Below are positions 24,219 to 38,200 of a stretch of 64,000 nt of DNA, piece by piece; within the stretch, counting starts at the first letter, position 1, and each line of letters begins with the position of its first letter. The stretch is from Pogona vitticeps (Eukaryota; Chordata; Lepidosauria; Squamata; Agamidae). A program made the translations under genes and the position numbers. Where the stretch lies: the NCBI RefSeq assembly GCF_051106095.1, contig NC_135792.1:14255501-14319500 (forward strand), in the 5' to 3' direction. The notes beneath the pieces are model-generated. The model saw only the letters and a program-made list of their open reading frames with translations, did no database searches and had not been told where the DNA came from.

Positions 24219-25011
24219 ATTCAGAGCCTACTGTAGTTAAAGGTAACAACTGGATTTAACTTTGTTGTATTTTGATGCTGTCAAAAATAACTTGATTTCA
24301 GTGTAACTTAATTTCATTTAACTTAGGGCTCCCCTACATGGAACATTTGTACTTCTTTACTGCTGGTTTTGGTGTCCCCCACCTCCCACCATCCATACAA
24401 TGTTCCTCTCATGTTCCTTAGCAGAGTGCATTTTCCTCCCTGTGACTTTCTGTCCCTTTTTTTCTGCTGAAAGCATGATTTGTAGTACCCCCGAGGGGGG
24501 AAGGTCAGTGTTAAGACACTCATTTGAAACTGGTGAAAGTTTCCCAGTCAGAGGTTTTTGATTAATACTGATTTTTTTAAAAAAATTCCAGCAGAAAGGA
24601 AGCACTTTTAAAGATTTTTTGAAGACAGGTAGCTTTGAAGAAGTCAGTTTTTAAGCAGACATTTGGATGGAAACCTCAGGAAGCCCTTAGCTTCAGCTTC
24701 AAGTGACAAAAGCAGTTTTGGGAAATGCTGTGTCTAGAATCATCTAATTTGGATCCAAGCTATTGCATTTCTGGATTTGCAATGCAGCTTTTGGAAGAGT
24801 TTTATGATGTCAGATCTTTCCCCTGAATATGCTCCATTTATTTCCTTACAGTAGAAAGAGGATTTCTGGGGTTACTCATTTTGAAACTTCCCAGAATATC
24901 TATAACCAACTTTTAAAAACAATTAAATGTAATTCTCATTATGAATTACCCATACATATATCTGCCTTTAAAATGCATCACCACATTATCAGAAAGAAAA
25001 CAACATATTAT

Positions 25012-25017
25012 TTTATT
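25012..25017 (-). terminator. Candidate SLC7A10 polyadenylation signal
   Basis: AATAAA on the - strand about 210 nt past the SLC7A10 stop. A second AATAAA lies at 24837-24842. Transcript ends are needed to choose. Confidence 0.35.
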
Positions 25018-25224
25018 TTACTCCCCCCCCTTTTTTTTTTCTTTTTAGGAAAAAGAACTAAGTGCTAAGAGCTGTCAAAATGGTGTGTCTCATTTATGTT
25101 TTTTACTATGGGAATTCTAAAAAACAAGAAAAATATTTTCAGGATTTTTTCCTTCTTTTCCAAAAGAAAATCATCATGTAAACAGCAACAGTAAAAATCT
25201 ACTTCTCGTGTGTAAAATATATCA

Positions 25225-25352
25225 TTATTTCTTCAAGGTCCTTTCACTTCCTGGAAGAGGCAGAGGAGAGAAAGGTAGATCATCTTCATCTGGGGATCCC
25301 CCCTGAGGGTAGACAACAAAACACACCTTCTGGCCCCAATATGTCAAGGATT
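25225..25352 (-). CDS. SLC7A10: SLC7A10 terminal coding exon: C-terminal tail and stop
   Basis: Acceptor TTGTACTTCTCAG; the stop TAA is at 25225-25227. It encodes [18 protein letters not shown], then an acidic, Pro-rich tail ending SERTLKK. The conserved WGQ..CFVVYPQ matches SLC7A10; the tail after it diverges, as expected. Confidence 0.93.
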
Positions 25353-28300
25353 CTGAGAAGTACAAAGAAGGAGAGTGTCAGTCTAAGAGTAACCAGGAGT
25401 GATCATTATCAGAGACAAACTGTAGCTCAGTGATACACCACACAGTTAAGCAAAAATCCTGTTGCATAGGATAGTAAATTGCACTAGAATCAAAGGGGAT
25501 TTGGTGAGTTAATTCCTCAGAAGTTCCATTAAACCAATAGGCCTTCTCTAACTGTGACTTGCCTTGAAGTACAACTGAGTCCATTTGAATTGCTGGAACC
25601 TACAGAGGAGTTGATGCACAAAATTACCATGGGTTCAGTGGACCAACTCTAGTACAAATTACTATGCTAAGCAACAGGATGTTGGACATTGAATACAAAA
25701 TGCCCAAGCTTCAGTTCTCAGCATTGCTAATTAGAATGGCCTTCCCTAACCAAGTACAGTGGGGTCTTGACTTAAGAACGGCTTGAGTTAAGAACATTTT
25801 GACTTAAGAACCGCTCTCATAGGAAAATATTGACTTGACTTAAGTACTTAGATTTGAGTTAAGAACTGAAAAAAATGACGTGGGAGGCAGGAAAAGTGCA
25901 AAATTTGAACTTTCAGTTAACTGTTGGCCAGTGAAAAGGGTGCCTGTCTGCTTCCTCACTCCTCCCAGCGTTTAGAGAGTGGATTGGGAGACAGTCTTCG
26001 GACTGCCTGGTACTGTCCTGCCTGGACTGTCTTTTCCCTGCCTTCCCTGAACCTTTCTTGACCTAAGAAAAAAAGAAACAAAATATCCCCCTCTAGTGGT
26101 CGAAGGCGGAATAGCAGCTTCCCATTAGTTTCTATGGACGGAAAAGAGCAGATACGGATCGAATGGTTTTCAATGCATTCCTATGGGAAATGCAGATTTG
26201 ACTTGAGAACATTTTGACTTGAGAACCGCCTTCCAATACGGATTAAGTTCTCAAGTCAAGACCCCACTGTAATGCCCTCCATTTCTTCTTCCCTGCAGTC
26301 CCCATCTTGAGACTCAGCTGGCATGGACAATAGGGAGAGATAATGGGAGTACAAAGCCAAAACATGCAGAGTCCACCAGATTTGGAAATAAAGAATTAGC
26401 AGGATTAAGTCACAGCTGTTGAGAAACCATATCTGCACAAGACAACTTCCACCAACCAGTGTAGGCAACATTAAATGGGAGACAAGCTAATTTGTTCTCC
26501 TATAAAGTAGGTTTTTAAAAAGTCACTAAGATTCAAGTCTAAATCCATTTTAGTCCTAACCATAATCTCATTGAGTTAGTTGCTCTGTTCTAGTTTGGAC
26601 TTGTCACAATCGGATCATCACAGGACTAAATAATTAGATGTTGCTCACCCTGTGCAAAATCATAAGCAATTTTTGAAATAATGTTAAAAAAATACAAAAC
26701 TTGAGGGGAAGATGATGGATGAAACTATTTTGGCTTGCAAATCAGGCAGATTTTAACTGGAAACACATTTTACTATCAAGCCAAATGATCCTTTCATTTT
26801 TTTTTTTTCAAAACATGAACAAGCAAATAAACAATATCTGGTATTAGACCACACCATCCAGTCCAATCTAAGTAGCTTGCCAGTCAAAGCATATGATCCC
26901 GGATGATTGACCTAGCATAAACCTATGTTGTATACATCTGTGGTTCTGAGGCCAAATTTAGCCAGGTAGGATAAGCCCAAGCCAATAGGCAGCATAGCCA
27001 TATATTTTCGAAGACTCTAGAAATGGCAATAAGAGTTTGGGCATATTACCTTTTTAGACTACATGTACTGAATCCCCCACCTGATATGTTCAGTGGCTGG
27101 GGGCTTCTGGGAGATGTAGTCCAGAAAAAAGTACAGTGGTGCCTCGCTTAACGAGCGCACCGTATAACGATTAAATCGCATAGCGATCCGTTTTTTCGGA
27201 TCGCTAATGCGATCGCACAACGTTTTTCCCATAGGGAAAAATTCGCTTTGCGAAGACCGGTAAGCGTTTCGCTTACCGATCTTCGCAAAACGACCCCCGC
27301 CGATCAGCTGTTCGGCGGCCAAAATGGCCGCCGGAAGCCGCGAAATGGCCTAAAATGGCCGCCTGCAGCGTTTTCGCGCCCTCGTTAAGCGAGGCGAGGG
27401 CGCGAAAATGGCTGCCGGCCATTACGAAGCTTCGTTAAACGGTGAGTATTTGGCCCATTTGGAACGCATTAAACCATGTTTAATGCGTTCTAATGGGCTT
27501 TTCTGTACCGTTTAACGATGCTTCAGCATAGCGAAGGTTAATCCAGAACGGATTAACCTCGCTATGCGAGGCACCACTGTAACATGTCCAAGCTCACACT
27601 CCAGAATATTCTGTACAGTGCTCTTAGTGATGTGGGTTGAGCGTGGGAACACTGCTGCAACACAGCAGGAAAACAAATGAATTATTTATTCCCACATATT
27701 TTAATTATATTTTTCTTGGGAAAAACCATCTTATAAAAGATGCATATTTAGGAGTAAATACAAGGATTTATCTCCAGTGAAATAAGTTACATGTCAGAAT
27801 GAACTGGAAATGAAGTAGACAGGTAGGGCTGTATGTGTGCAAGTGTGCCTCACTCTACAGCTGTTTTTAACTGGCTCACTATTGCTTGTACCCAAACCTT
27901 AGGACAACAGAGACTGAGAACAAAGTGTTCCTGCTACTCCACCCCAATGCAGTCATAAACTCCAGTACTTTCTAGTGGCAACCTATGATCATTTCACTTG
28001 TAGAGCAAAGTCAAAATGGCTGCAGTCAGGAAAATCTTCAAGGAAGGTATGGAATCTTGCTTTCTCAATGCTGTGGGATGGAGCAACAAAACTATATTTT
28101 GGCATGGGTAGAAATATACTTTGAGTTAGTTTCATTAGTCATATAAGTAAAATTTTGGGAGTTGGAAAGCCTGAAGCTAAAATCCACTGTCAAGATGCAT
28201 AAATAGGCTGATGAGATCTATAGTGATTCCAGGCCCTATATATTTTTTTCTGGATAAAGCATGTGATTTATTACATATTTAGCTACACAGATTGACTTTC

Positions 28301-31300
28301 CATAATGTACACTTTCATGGGTTTTTTCTTACCTGCTATCCTATTTACATACTTTGGTTTGTTTTTCCAGTATACTCCAAGAAAAAACACTGGCACTCCA
28401 GTTAGCATGATAATCAGTCCAATTCCACAGACTACCGGCTCAGAATATAAACTGAAGATCAAGAGAAAGGCCCAAAATATCAGGTAAGTGATTGGAACCA
28501 GGAGATTTACCTAAGAGGAAAGAAAATATTGGAAGCGTACATAAGCCTGTTATTTCTGTCCTAGCTTCCTTCATGCCATAAAGATCAAAAGAGCCTTGGA
28601 AATGGTTAAATCAGTTACAACTGTCTTCTGGTCAAGACAATTTTACTTACAAGGAAGTTCATTTTCTAATCTATGTTGCCCCCATACAAATTAAAGATGT
28701 GGTGACACTGACTAGATGAAGAACTAATGTAGCACAAACCCTGTTTACAATCCCTTCCCCCAACCCATCATACTTCATGTTGGGCTACAATTCCCATCAT
28801 TCCAGATTGATTGTGGATGATGGCTGTTATCCAACACATTTAATGGACACAGGGTTGAAGAAGACAGAGAAGAAGAATACAGGCCTTGATTCAGAGCCCC
28901 ACAGTACCATAAGTTGAACAAGTTACTCTGTCTCTAGATCTAAACTACTTCACAGAATTGGTGTAAGAATGTGATGTATGCTGTATTGTGATTGGTGGGT
29001 GAGTGCAATAAATAAAGGGGGATCACATGTCACTTTTTATTCAGTTCTTCAAAAAACCTCCAGTTTATGTATGTGAGATATTGTACTTCTGTACCCATGA
29101 TTCAAAAAGCTGGCGAAATGTCCAATATTGCTGCAAAAATATTGTGCCTCTGTGTTGCCAGCAGGAAAAAAGGATGCCAAGTTTTACATAGCAAATTGCA
29201 GCCTGAAGGTTCACAACACCAATGGCAGCAGTCAAGATGGTCTACAAGGTACCCTCTTCCACTCATTATCATTCACAATGACCATGCAGGGGAAAATCCC
29301 AGAAGCTTACTCCTTTTTTCCATCAGTTAACCACATCTCACCCAAACACAAAGCAACTGTCAGGGCTGTTTTTCAACAAGTGTGAATCTTGTTTAAACAT
29401 TTTAACAGGAATGCTTAAAAATGGTTGGCCAGGAAGGAGTTAACTGCTTTTCACAGTCATTGAATGCCATTAGCAGGGTCAAAAGTTCAGTCATTCATAA
29501 GGAAGCAGGCATTTTTTCTGGCTTCAGAAGCACTAACTGCAAACAGTCTATTAGACCCATTAATGGCTGAATTCTTGTGAAATAAAATGAAGCAGGACCA
29601 TTTTTTTCCAGGCTGGGGAAAAATGGTCTTATCGATGTATTTGATCTGTTTTAAATCACTCAGAGCTACAGGCTGCTTAGTGCTGCATCGGGTAAAAACA
29701 GTCTTACTTAAAAAAAAAACATAACTTGAAAACCATTTGCCCAAACATCCCCAAATTGGGCACAGAGCAAGAACAGACTGCTACACCTGTGCCAAAATTG
29801 GTGGTGATTCATAGTTACATAGTTTTTTTTTGTTTGGGGCACTCCTGTTTTCTGAGTTGGCTTACAGACTGCTGAATTCTGCTTCTGCACAATATCTATT
29901 TCTGCATGCTTGCTTGTGTAGCAGTAATCTATTTTACCTTTATCTGATTTTCACTCTTGTTTGAAATGAGTTGACAAATCGAGCCAGAATTGGTCCATTG
30001 AATCAATGGAATTTACAAAAGTATTGCTTCACCATTCTCTAATTGATTGAATTGACCTAGTTTAGTTAGAATTAACAACCGTATTTAGGCCCTTATTATT
30101 ATGAGTCATTTTGGCCAAAACTGTTGCACGGTTGGGCAAAAGGCATAATTTTTAGATGTGAATTGCTGTAAATCAATAAATTTTCATAGACATATTTATT
30201 AACAATTTTTTTTGATATGTGACTTAGTGTGTAGCAGATTTCTTAAATCACATCAAATTGACTCTAAACACTACACCTTTTGCATAACTGTGCAACAGGA
30301 TTTCAGACATTGGGTCCCAGTAAAATATAAGTCAAAGATAACAAACATTGCTCTAATAGTAGGTCTTTTATCTATTCGGTTTAACACTATTCAGTTTGTT
30401 TTCTGTTATTCTGTCTAGCCATTTTAACCCCTTTTTAAAAAGAAGGTGGGGTAGTTTATAGGTGGTCTGTTAATTAGCATTCATAGGCTGAAATCTTGTT
30501 GCTTACTGGAGTAAATCATATCAAGAGTAAACCCATGTGACTCACCAAATCCCCATTGATTCAACGGGCCTACTCTAATGTGGCTTATTATAATACAGTG
30601 GTGCCTCGCTATACAGTTACCCCACATGATAGTTTTTTCGCTAGACATTGACTTTTTGTGATCGCTATAGTGATTCGCAAAACAGTGATTCCTATGGGGC
30701 AATTTCGCTGGACAATGTTTGGTCCCTGCTTCGGAAACCGATTTTCATTAGCTAATGATTTTGAGAGCTCCCTCCGCACTCGCAAAACGGGTGTTTTCGG
30801 GACCTACACTTCGCAAGACAGCTATTTAAACAGCTGATCAGCGGTTCACAAAGTGGCTTTCCTATGGCCGATCTTTGCTAGACAACGACGATTCTTCCCC
30901 ATTGGAACACATTAAACAGGTTTCAATGCATTCCAATAGGGAAAAGCTTTTCACTAGACAATGATTTCGCTAAACAGTGATTTCAGTGGAACGGATTATC
31001 ATCGTCTAGCGAGGCACCACTGTATTCAATAGGATTCAGACCATAGTTTCACATAAATTAAAGAAAACATGAAAATTAAAATTTAATTATTTTAGAAACC
31101 CTTTAAAATCAATTCTTCAAGCATATTAGCAGTAACAACAGGAAAAAGGAATGTAAGGCTCAATTTGGGAATTAGTCTCGATCAAATGCTATACTGGTTT
31201 AAAACTTAATTAAAAAATTTTTTTAAAGCATAAGGAGAGTGGAAGAGGTGGCTGGTACGGATGCTATCACCCCCGTAGCTGTGCTAAAACTTGTGATCCT

Positions 31301-32141
31301 TGCTCCTCCAATCACTTCCTGGAAACGTCCCCTGGCCGGAATGCAGACTGTGCCCTCCTCTCAGTTCCATGGAGCTCCTGGTGGTTTGAGAAAGCAGGGT
31401 AGTTGGTCTTCAGAGTGAGAAGGAACTGCTGTCACCTGCCGACCCTCTCCCTGGCTTGAGAGAACCTTTCACCAAGTAGAGGATTGGAAAACATCCCCCC
31501 TCACCATCCACTTACAACGCAGAGGCAAAACATAAGAGGATGCCGTTTACATGAGGACATACACTCTGACACAAAAACCACACGGCATTATATCAATTCA
31601 AACCTGAATCAGCTCCTGATATAATGAATCAGTGCGGTTCTGGCCAAAGAAAGAATTCTGTCTGAAACCCAGCAGAGCCACTGTCAAAACTGATGACATT
31701 GGGCTAGATAGAGCCGTAGTCTAGCTCATTCTAAGGCAGTATCCTATGTCGTCTTGGGGCTTCCATTGCAAAGAAAGCAACCAGTGTAGTCTTGCCTTGT
31801 GAGTATTAAAGGAAGTGAGAGGTATTTATAGTCTTCTTCCTGTTCAGAGGAGAACAGGTGTAGAAGTGTCATTCAGACAGCTCTAATATTTTTCACCTTG
31901 ATAGGTCTGAAAAGACTGGGTTTCTTCCAGCGTAACACAATCAAGCCTATGATTGTCACTCCATAGCAGAGGTAGTTAATGAAGGATACATAATTGATTA
32001 ATGTGTAGGTGTCTCCAACCAGCATGATGACAACAGTAGCCAGACACTGGGGGGTGGAAAAGAGAAACAAATATATTTATATATTTATTCTTCAGTGGAA
32101 GTATTTCTAGGAGATCTGTCCAAATGACAAAAGTGATCAAC

Positions 32142-32202
<61 letters not shown>

Positions 32203-35200
32203 TTATATATACACACATACAGTACATATATACATACATACATACACACACACACATATATATAATGCTCTCGATAGGGATACAATATATACATACATAC
32301 ATACGTGTATGTATGTGTGTGTGTGTGTTTATATATATGTATGTATTTTGCTGTGACTGTATCTATGCTGTACAATTGCAGCAAATTAAAAGTACTTTAA
32401 CTGTCCTAGTGCCATCCAATGGAATCCTCATAATCATGTAAAATCAGAGTCTGGGATGCAAGGCTAGAGTGCTTCTTAATCCCATAGCTTTCTACAGAAT
32501 TCCACCACCACCACCCCCAGAATCTTCTGGCATCAAAATGTTCTTTGTTTCTCCTCACGAAATCATGCACACAATACCTTATATACTATGAAGGAACTAA
32601 TACCAATCTTCTCAGAATTCATTATGAGGATTCCCCTGTTGTCACTGTCAGCCTCTTACACTGACCGACACAACAATTTGAAACTGATGTATGTAAGAGG
32701 CTGAAATGAAATGGGCAAAATGTAGAAAGCCAGAGGGTAATTCTTTGGCAGCTGAGGACTGTCAAAATTAAATCCTATACAGGAAGTAGGAACTGTTTGA
32801 CAGTGGAATAGATTGTATTGGGAGCAATTCACTGGAGGTTTTAAAGCAGAGGTCGGGTGGTCACCTGTCACAGATGCTTTATCTCTGGATTTCCTGCTTC
32901 TGCAGGAAACTGGGCTGAAGAGCCCTCAGGATCTCTTCCAGCTCTAGAATTCAATCATTCTGAGAAACTGGTGGCTAGGGCTAGTGCTCAGCAGTTATCT
33001 CTCTGGCTGCCTAGGTAATTTCTCAGTTTGCAAGGGAATCCTGGAGGGGTGAAATGTCAAAAATTATCAAGATTTTTTTTAAAAAAATCTGTTTACTACT
33101 CATTGTATCCCTATTCATAGCTACTGCTCATGGTCGCAGGCTGAGAATTCAGGGAGCTGTACGTAATTCTAACAAGCAACATTTTACCTTGCATTTCCTC
33201 CTTCTTTGGGTGAATCTACTGCTAAAAGCTCCTGTCAAACAGATCCCCTTGTCATATTTTTGTCCCTTTGCTCTGATACCACTAGTATGAGCACTGCAAA
33301 GCGATATAATATCAGAGAAACTATGATACTTACACAAACAAGAAGCGCTGGAATTGGGGTGCAATGTTTGACGTGAATCATAGCCAATAAACTGGGCAAA
33401 TGGCCTTCACGGGCTCCAGAAAAACACAACCTGAAAAGAAAAACACACAGTTTTAATGAGGGAATGGACTGCATGTCTTGTTTCAATATGTGCCAGCACT
33501 GGAGTTTTCATTTTCCTCTGGCCAGTGAAAGACATTGCTCTCAAGTGGGAAAAGTTTGATATGGGTAAAAGGATGTGCCATCTGAGAGTTTCACTTAATG
33601 GATAAGAAACATATTTCACACCTCAGTCTTACAACTTGAGGTGACTGTTGTATATTATACAACAATTTTGATCATACTCTTGTTCACTCCTTTATATGCA
33701 AGAATGAAGGCATATGCGTGTATATACACACTACCTGCGAAGAGACTATAGCTGGATAGAACAAGCGTACTCCAAGAACTGACCCCTCAGACAAAGGACA
33801 ACTCCCACCTCTTGGGGATCAACCTGTTATTTAATGATTACAATGGGCAACAAGAACACAGAGATTGGCCTTGGTACCTTGCAACAGAGACAGGAGTTGC
33901 ACCTCAAAATATTTATCACTGAATTGTCATTTCCTCCATATAAACAATTAGTGGCATTCACCCCCTTCTTCAAAGGAGTTCAGTTGTGATCCACAGACCT
34001 CCTGCTCCTTTTTACTTTCACAACTCTACAAGTAGGCTAGACTGCAAGACAGTGGCATGTTCACAGTTACCTAGAGAGTTTTGAGGTTGACAGATAATTG
34101 AAGCTCACATCTCCCCATTCAAAATCCAAGATTCATTCAAAGTGTCTTAAAGAAGATTCTGCCAGCTGGAACCAAAGGCCTGTTGAGTCTGGCATTGCAG
34201 TCCCACTGTGGCCAATTATGAGATGCTCATAACTGCTGGATAGCTCAGTGGCTTCGGTCTCTGGCTGCGGAGCCAGAGGTTGGCAGTTTGATTCCCCGCT
34301 CTACCTCCTTGAGAGAGGCTGGACTCGATGACCCAGCTCTGCAGCTCAGGGGGTCAGAGGTTAATAAATGTGTCATGACCAAAATGGCATCCTACTTATT
34401 ATGACACCCTATAATTAGTATTGAGAGGTAAACACCCTCTAATTTTGGAAATGATACCTAGCTCTCATATGCTTTTGATAGTGTAATATTCTGGAAGTTT
34501 GCCTAATCCAGTTCTAAAACCAGCCAGTGTTACATCTTTCATCTGAAAATTTCATAATGTGACTCAGCTCCAGTTCTCCCCAACAGCACCACTAGATTTG
34601 GCTCCGCTGATTTCAATTCTCCCACCACTACCCCTGCCAGCTCATAATTTCTTAACCTAATTTTACCTCACAGAATTGCCATTCAGGAAAATGAGGCAGG
34701 AAACAAGACTGACTGACTGTATTGGAAGTAGTGCCCTTTCGCCCCCCAAAATAAGACCTAATCTGAAAATAAGCTCTAGTATGATTTTTCAGGATGCTCG
34801 TAATATAAGCCCTACCCCAAAAATAAGCCTCAGTTAAGTGGAACCCCGCCCTCTGCCATTCTGCAGCATTGTGTAGCAACCAAAAGAAGATGACATGACT
34901 GTGTTTGAATAAATGTAGATTGCTGTCCACGAAAAAATAAAAATAAAACATCCCCTGAAAATAAGCCCTACTGCATTTTTGGAGCAAAAATTAATATAAG
35001 ACCCTGTCTTATTTTTGGGGAAACACGGTACACATGAAACACAACAAAGCATTCTAGACAGCAGTGAAAACAAAAAGTTTTCCCCTCACCCTTTTTGAAA
35101 CAAGATAGTACTGAGGAAAAGAATAATCGTACTTCGTCTAACCTTGATGAGGTAAAAAGGTATCCATTTATTCCTCCAAATGTAGACAGTGCCACAGAGA

Positions 35201-38200
35201 CAGGCATAACCCAGGAAAAATAGCCCAGTAACTTTTCACCAAACGTCTAAAGGAACAAAGGTAAAAAACAACAACAACAAAAACGGAAAGATAAACTGTA
35301 AAGCACAGAACATGGAAGATGATCATAAAAATAACAACACAAAGCACAGAATATGGATAATAATAGAAACAGAATAGTAATAAGAATATTAAGAAGAAGA
35401 ATGCAAGCTGAGTACAAGGATGACGCTGATGACAATGATATCATCATCATGATGCATATATAAAATAGTAGCTGCAAGAACAAAACAACAATAATACAAA
35501 AATTGTAAATATTCAGTGAATGTTTTACTTACTACTGCAACAGCATTAGACGATAAGAGCTCTTGGGGCGACATGGCAGTAAAATATGCAATGTTGGTGA
35601 ATGTATACACAAATGTCACCAGCGGGATGGATATGAATATGGCACAAGGTAGATTCCTAATTAAAAAAACAACAACCATGGGTGTATAGCAACCATTGTC
35701 ATGCACATGTAATTACTGGATGAGTTGTACAGATGAAATAATGTCACTGGGATAAAATCTAAGGCCAGTATCCCATTGAGCTTTCATGAGTGAAAAGTCC
35801 CATCAACATAATAAAATCGGTTTGTGTTGCTCTGTTGAGCAAGCTGGGGTCTTCATGAAGAAAATGCAATCTTCACTTTTGCACTGGCGGTGTATTCCAA
35901 TGTTGCTACTCAAGCAGGACTTTTCACACAGAAGCTGAATACTATTGCAGAAACAAATATTAGCATTCCAGTGACAGTCATGTCCACCTAGCCTACAACT
36001 TACTATCCTGGCCAGGACCAGCTAATTGAAATAATTAACAGCTTGATAAGTCCCATTACTGCATTAATAAATTTTGTTGTCTATATTCTCATATGGTCAC
36101 AGAGATATTAATAAATATAGAGCACATATATTTGGACTTCTGTCTCTGAGGAAGTGGATTTTGATGCACAAAAGCGCATAGTGAAATAAAAGTGTTAGTT
36201 GCCTAAAGTGTTACAAAATGTTGCCTTTTATTTTCATTCACCACCATGGTCTAAGAACTTCGATCTAGAGAAAGAGCCTTTAATCCTTCTCCATAGCTTT
36301 TATTGAAACCACTTGAAGGCAAATGACTCAGGCAGCAGATTTTGATTGTCATGAAAAGAGAAGCAATTTGTTCATTTATTACAACAGTATATTTACATTT
36401 AGGGAGGAAGAACGATTTGAGAAATCTAGGAATTTTTTTTGCCTCAGGAGCCAAAATAACTGGCCTTGTACACTGCTGAGGAGAAAGAATGGCTCGAGAA
36501 TTCTGGGAATTATAGTCCAAAATAGTATCTATTCCTGTCTAAAAGGCTGCAATAGTTAAGAGAGGAAAAATAGTGACAATTTTGAATGCATTGCTTGGAA
36601 ATTAACAGGTTTTGTTTAGAGACTCTAGCACTCAATTACTGGTTCCTTCAAATGCCATCATGAGCTAATTTTTTTTTTTTAAAAAAAAACTCTTCTTGCC
36701 TACTGCCTTTTGTGAGTCCCTACCTGCTTCATCCACCCACGACCAACAACTCCGACCCACACAAAATGACATGTTAAAGGTCTGAGTGCATGACAGATGC
36801 ACAAACAGTAACATGAAAATGTGCCTGTTTTGTATAATTGGTTGCAGTTCCAGAATGTGGGTTTTGTAATTGCAGATGGGTGCTGTTTTTTTCAACAAAT
36901 CATGCCAGGCACATGTGCAATGAATGGTCTCTTTCCAAGCCCATGTCAGCCTCAGAACAAAATACTTGCCTGCGAGGATCAACTAATTCTTCTGTTACAT
37001 AATTGAGGAAGTTCCACCCACTGAATGCAAAGGAGCCTTGGAGAAAGGCTAATGCCAAATGCCCCACCGATGGGGTCATCCAGAAATTGAAGGCATTGCT
37101 TGGCAGCAGTTCTTCATAGTTTCCTACAAGCAAATGGGCATGCAAATGTTAACTAAGCAGTGCAGTCTAGGAAAGGATACAAATTGTGTCTTGCGTACAT
37201 TGTGTGCAGAAAGTCCTGGCTCCAGTATCTGATATCTCCAGATAAAATAGTCCAAACCTGGAGTGTTGCTGCCAGCTAGTGTAAATGGAGGAAGAGGAGT
37301 CATGGTCTGACTTTGCCCAAGGTAGCTTCCTACGTTCCTGTTACAGTCCACTAACCATCATGTCTGCAGGGCTCAACGTGTCCCACCTCAGCTATAAAGC
37401 CGTCTTCTACCCTTCCATTCTTCCATCAGGAGATATGGTCCAAAAGGTCTAGACAGCCCCAGGTCAGGAAAGGATGCTTCATAAAAAGAGATCAAGCTCT
37501 AGGCACGAGACACTCTTTTGCCCCAGATCTGGTGTGACAAGCATTTTGCTTTTTGTGGTTTCTTGAGCAATTTTGGCTTTTTGTAATTCACTGCTATATT
37601 TTAGCAGCAAGCCAATATACTGCATTTAAAGCAAGTGAAATTATGTTGCTTCCACACAGCCACCCAATTTTTGTAGCGTGTTCTGGGCATGGATGTATGT
37701 GTGTTGCACAGCAAATCCTGGAGAGAGAAAAACTGGCCCTGGACCCTCTGAATCTGCCCACCCCTATGCAAAATGGAAGCTGTCGGGTGATTAATTGCTA
37801 TCGGTTAAAATGAATGAATAATATTTGATTTCTGAGAATACTGTACTAATATTAAAAAGTATTTGTACAAGGTACCTTTGAAGATCTGTATGAAACCCAC
37901 AATAATGATAAGGCCTAAGGCCAGTAGTTTTCCTGCAGTAAATATATCCTGGATCCGTGTAGCCCATCGGACGCTGGAGCTGTTCACCCAAGTCAAGAGT
38001 GCTAGAGAGAGCAGCAAACAAAGTTCAGTCCCCCAAATGGAATGTAGTTGTTTTGTAATTAGGTAATGATTTTATTATAGTCTTTCAGAGCATTTTCAAT
38101 TTTCACTATGTACCAGAGTATAAGTGAATAGTGCTAGGGCCACCATTATCATTTTATTTGTTTACAAATTTGATTTACAAAAATATGTTTATAGGAAGGA

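Noticed and set aside
27134-27579. CpG island
   Set aside because: The CpG density belongs to a palindromic Tigger-like MITE.
28950-29040. Possible promoter (ATTGG box and AATAAATAAAGG)
   Set aside because: No first exon or other promoter evidence; it is inside the SLC7A10 intron and AT-rich.
32085-32441. Long open frames on both strands
   Set aside because: Created by the CA/CATA microsatellite.
34234-34375. Functional tRNA gene
   Set aside because: A and B boxes are present, but it does not fold into a standard cloverleaf and continues into a SINE core.
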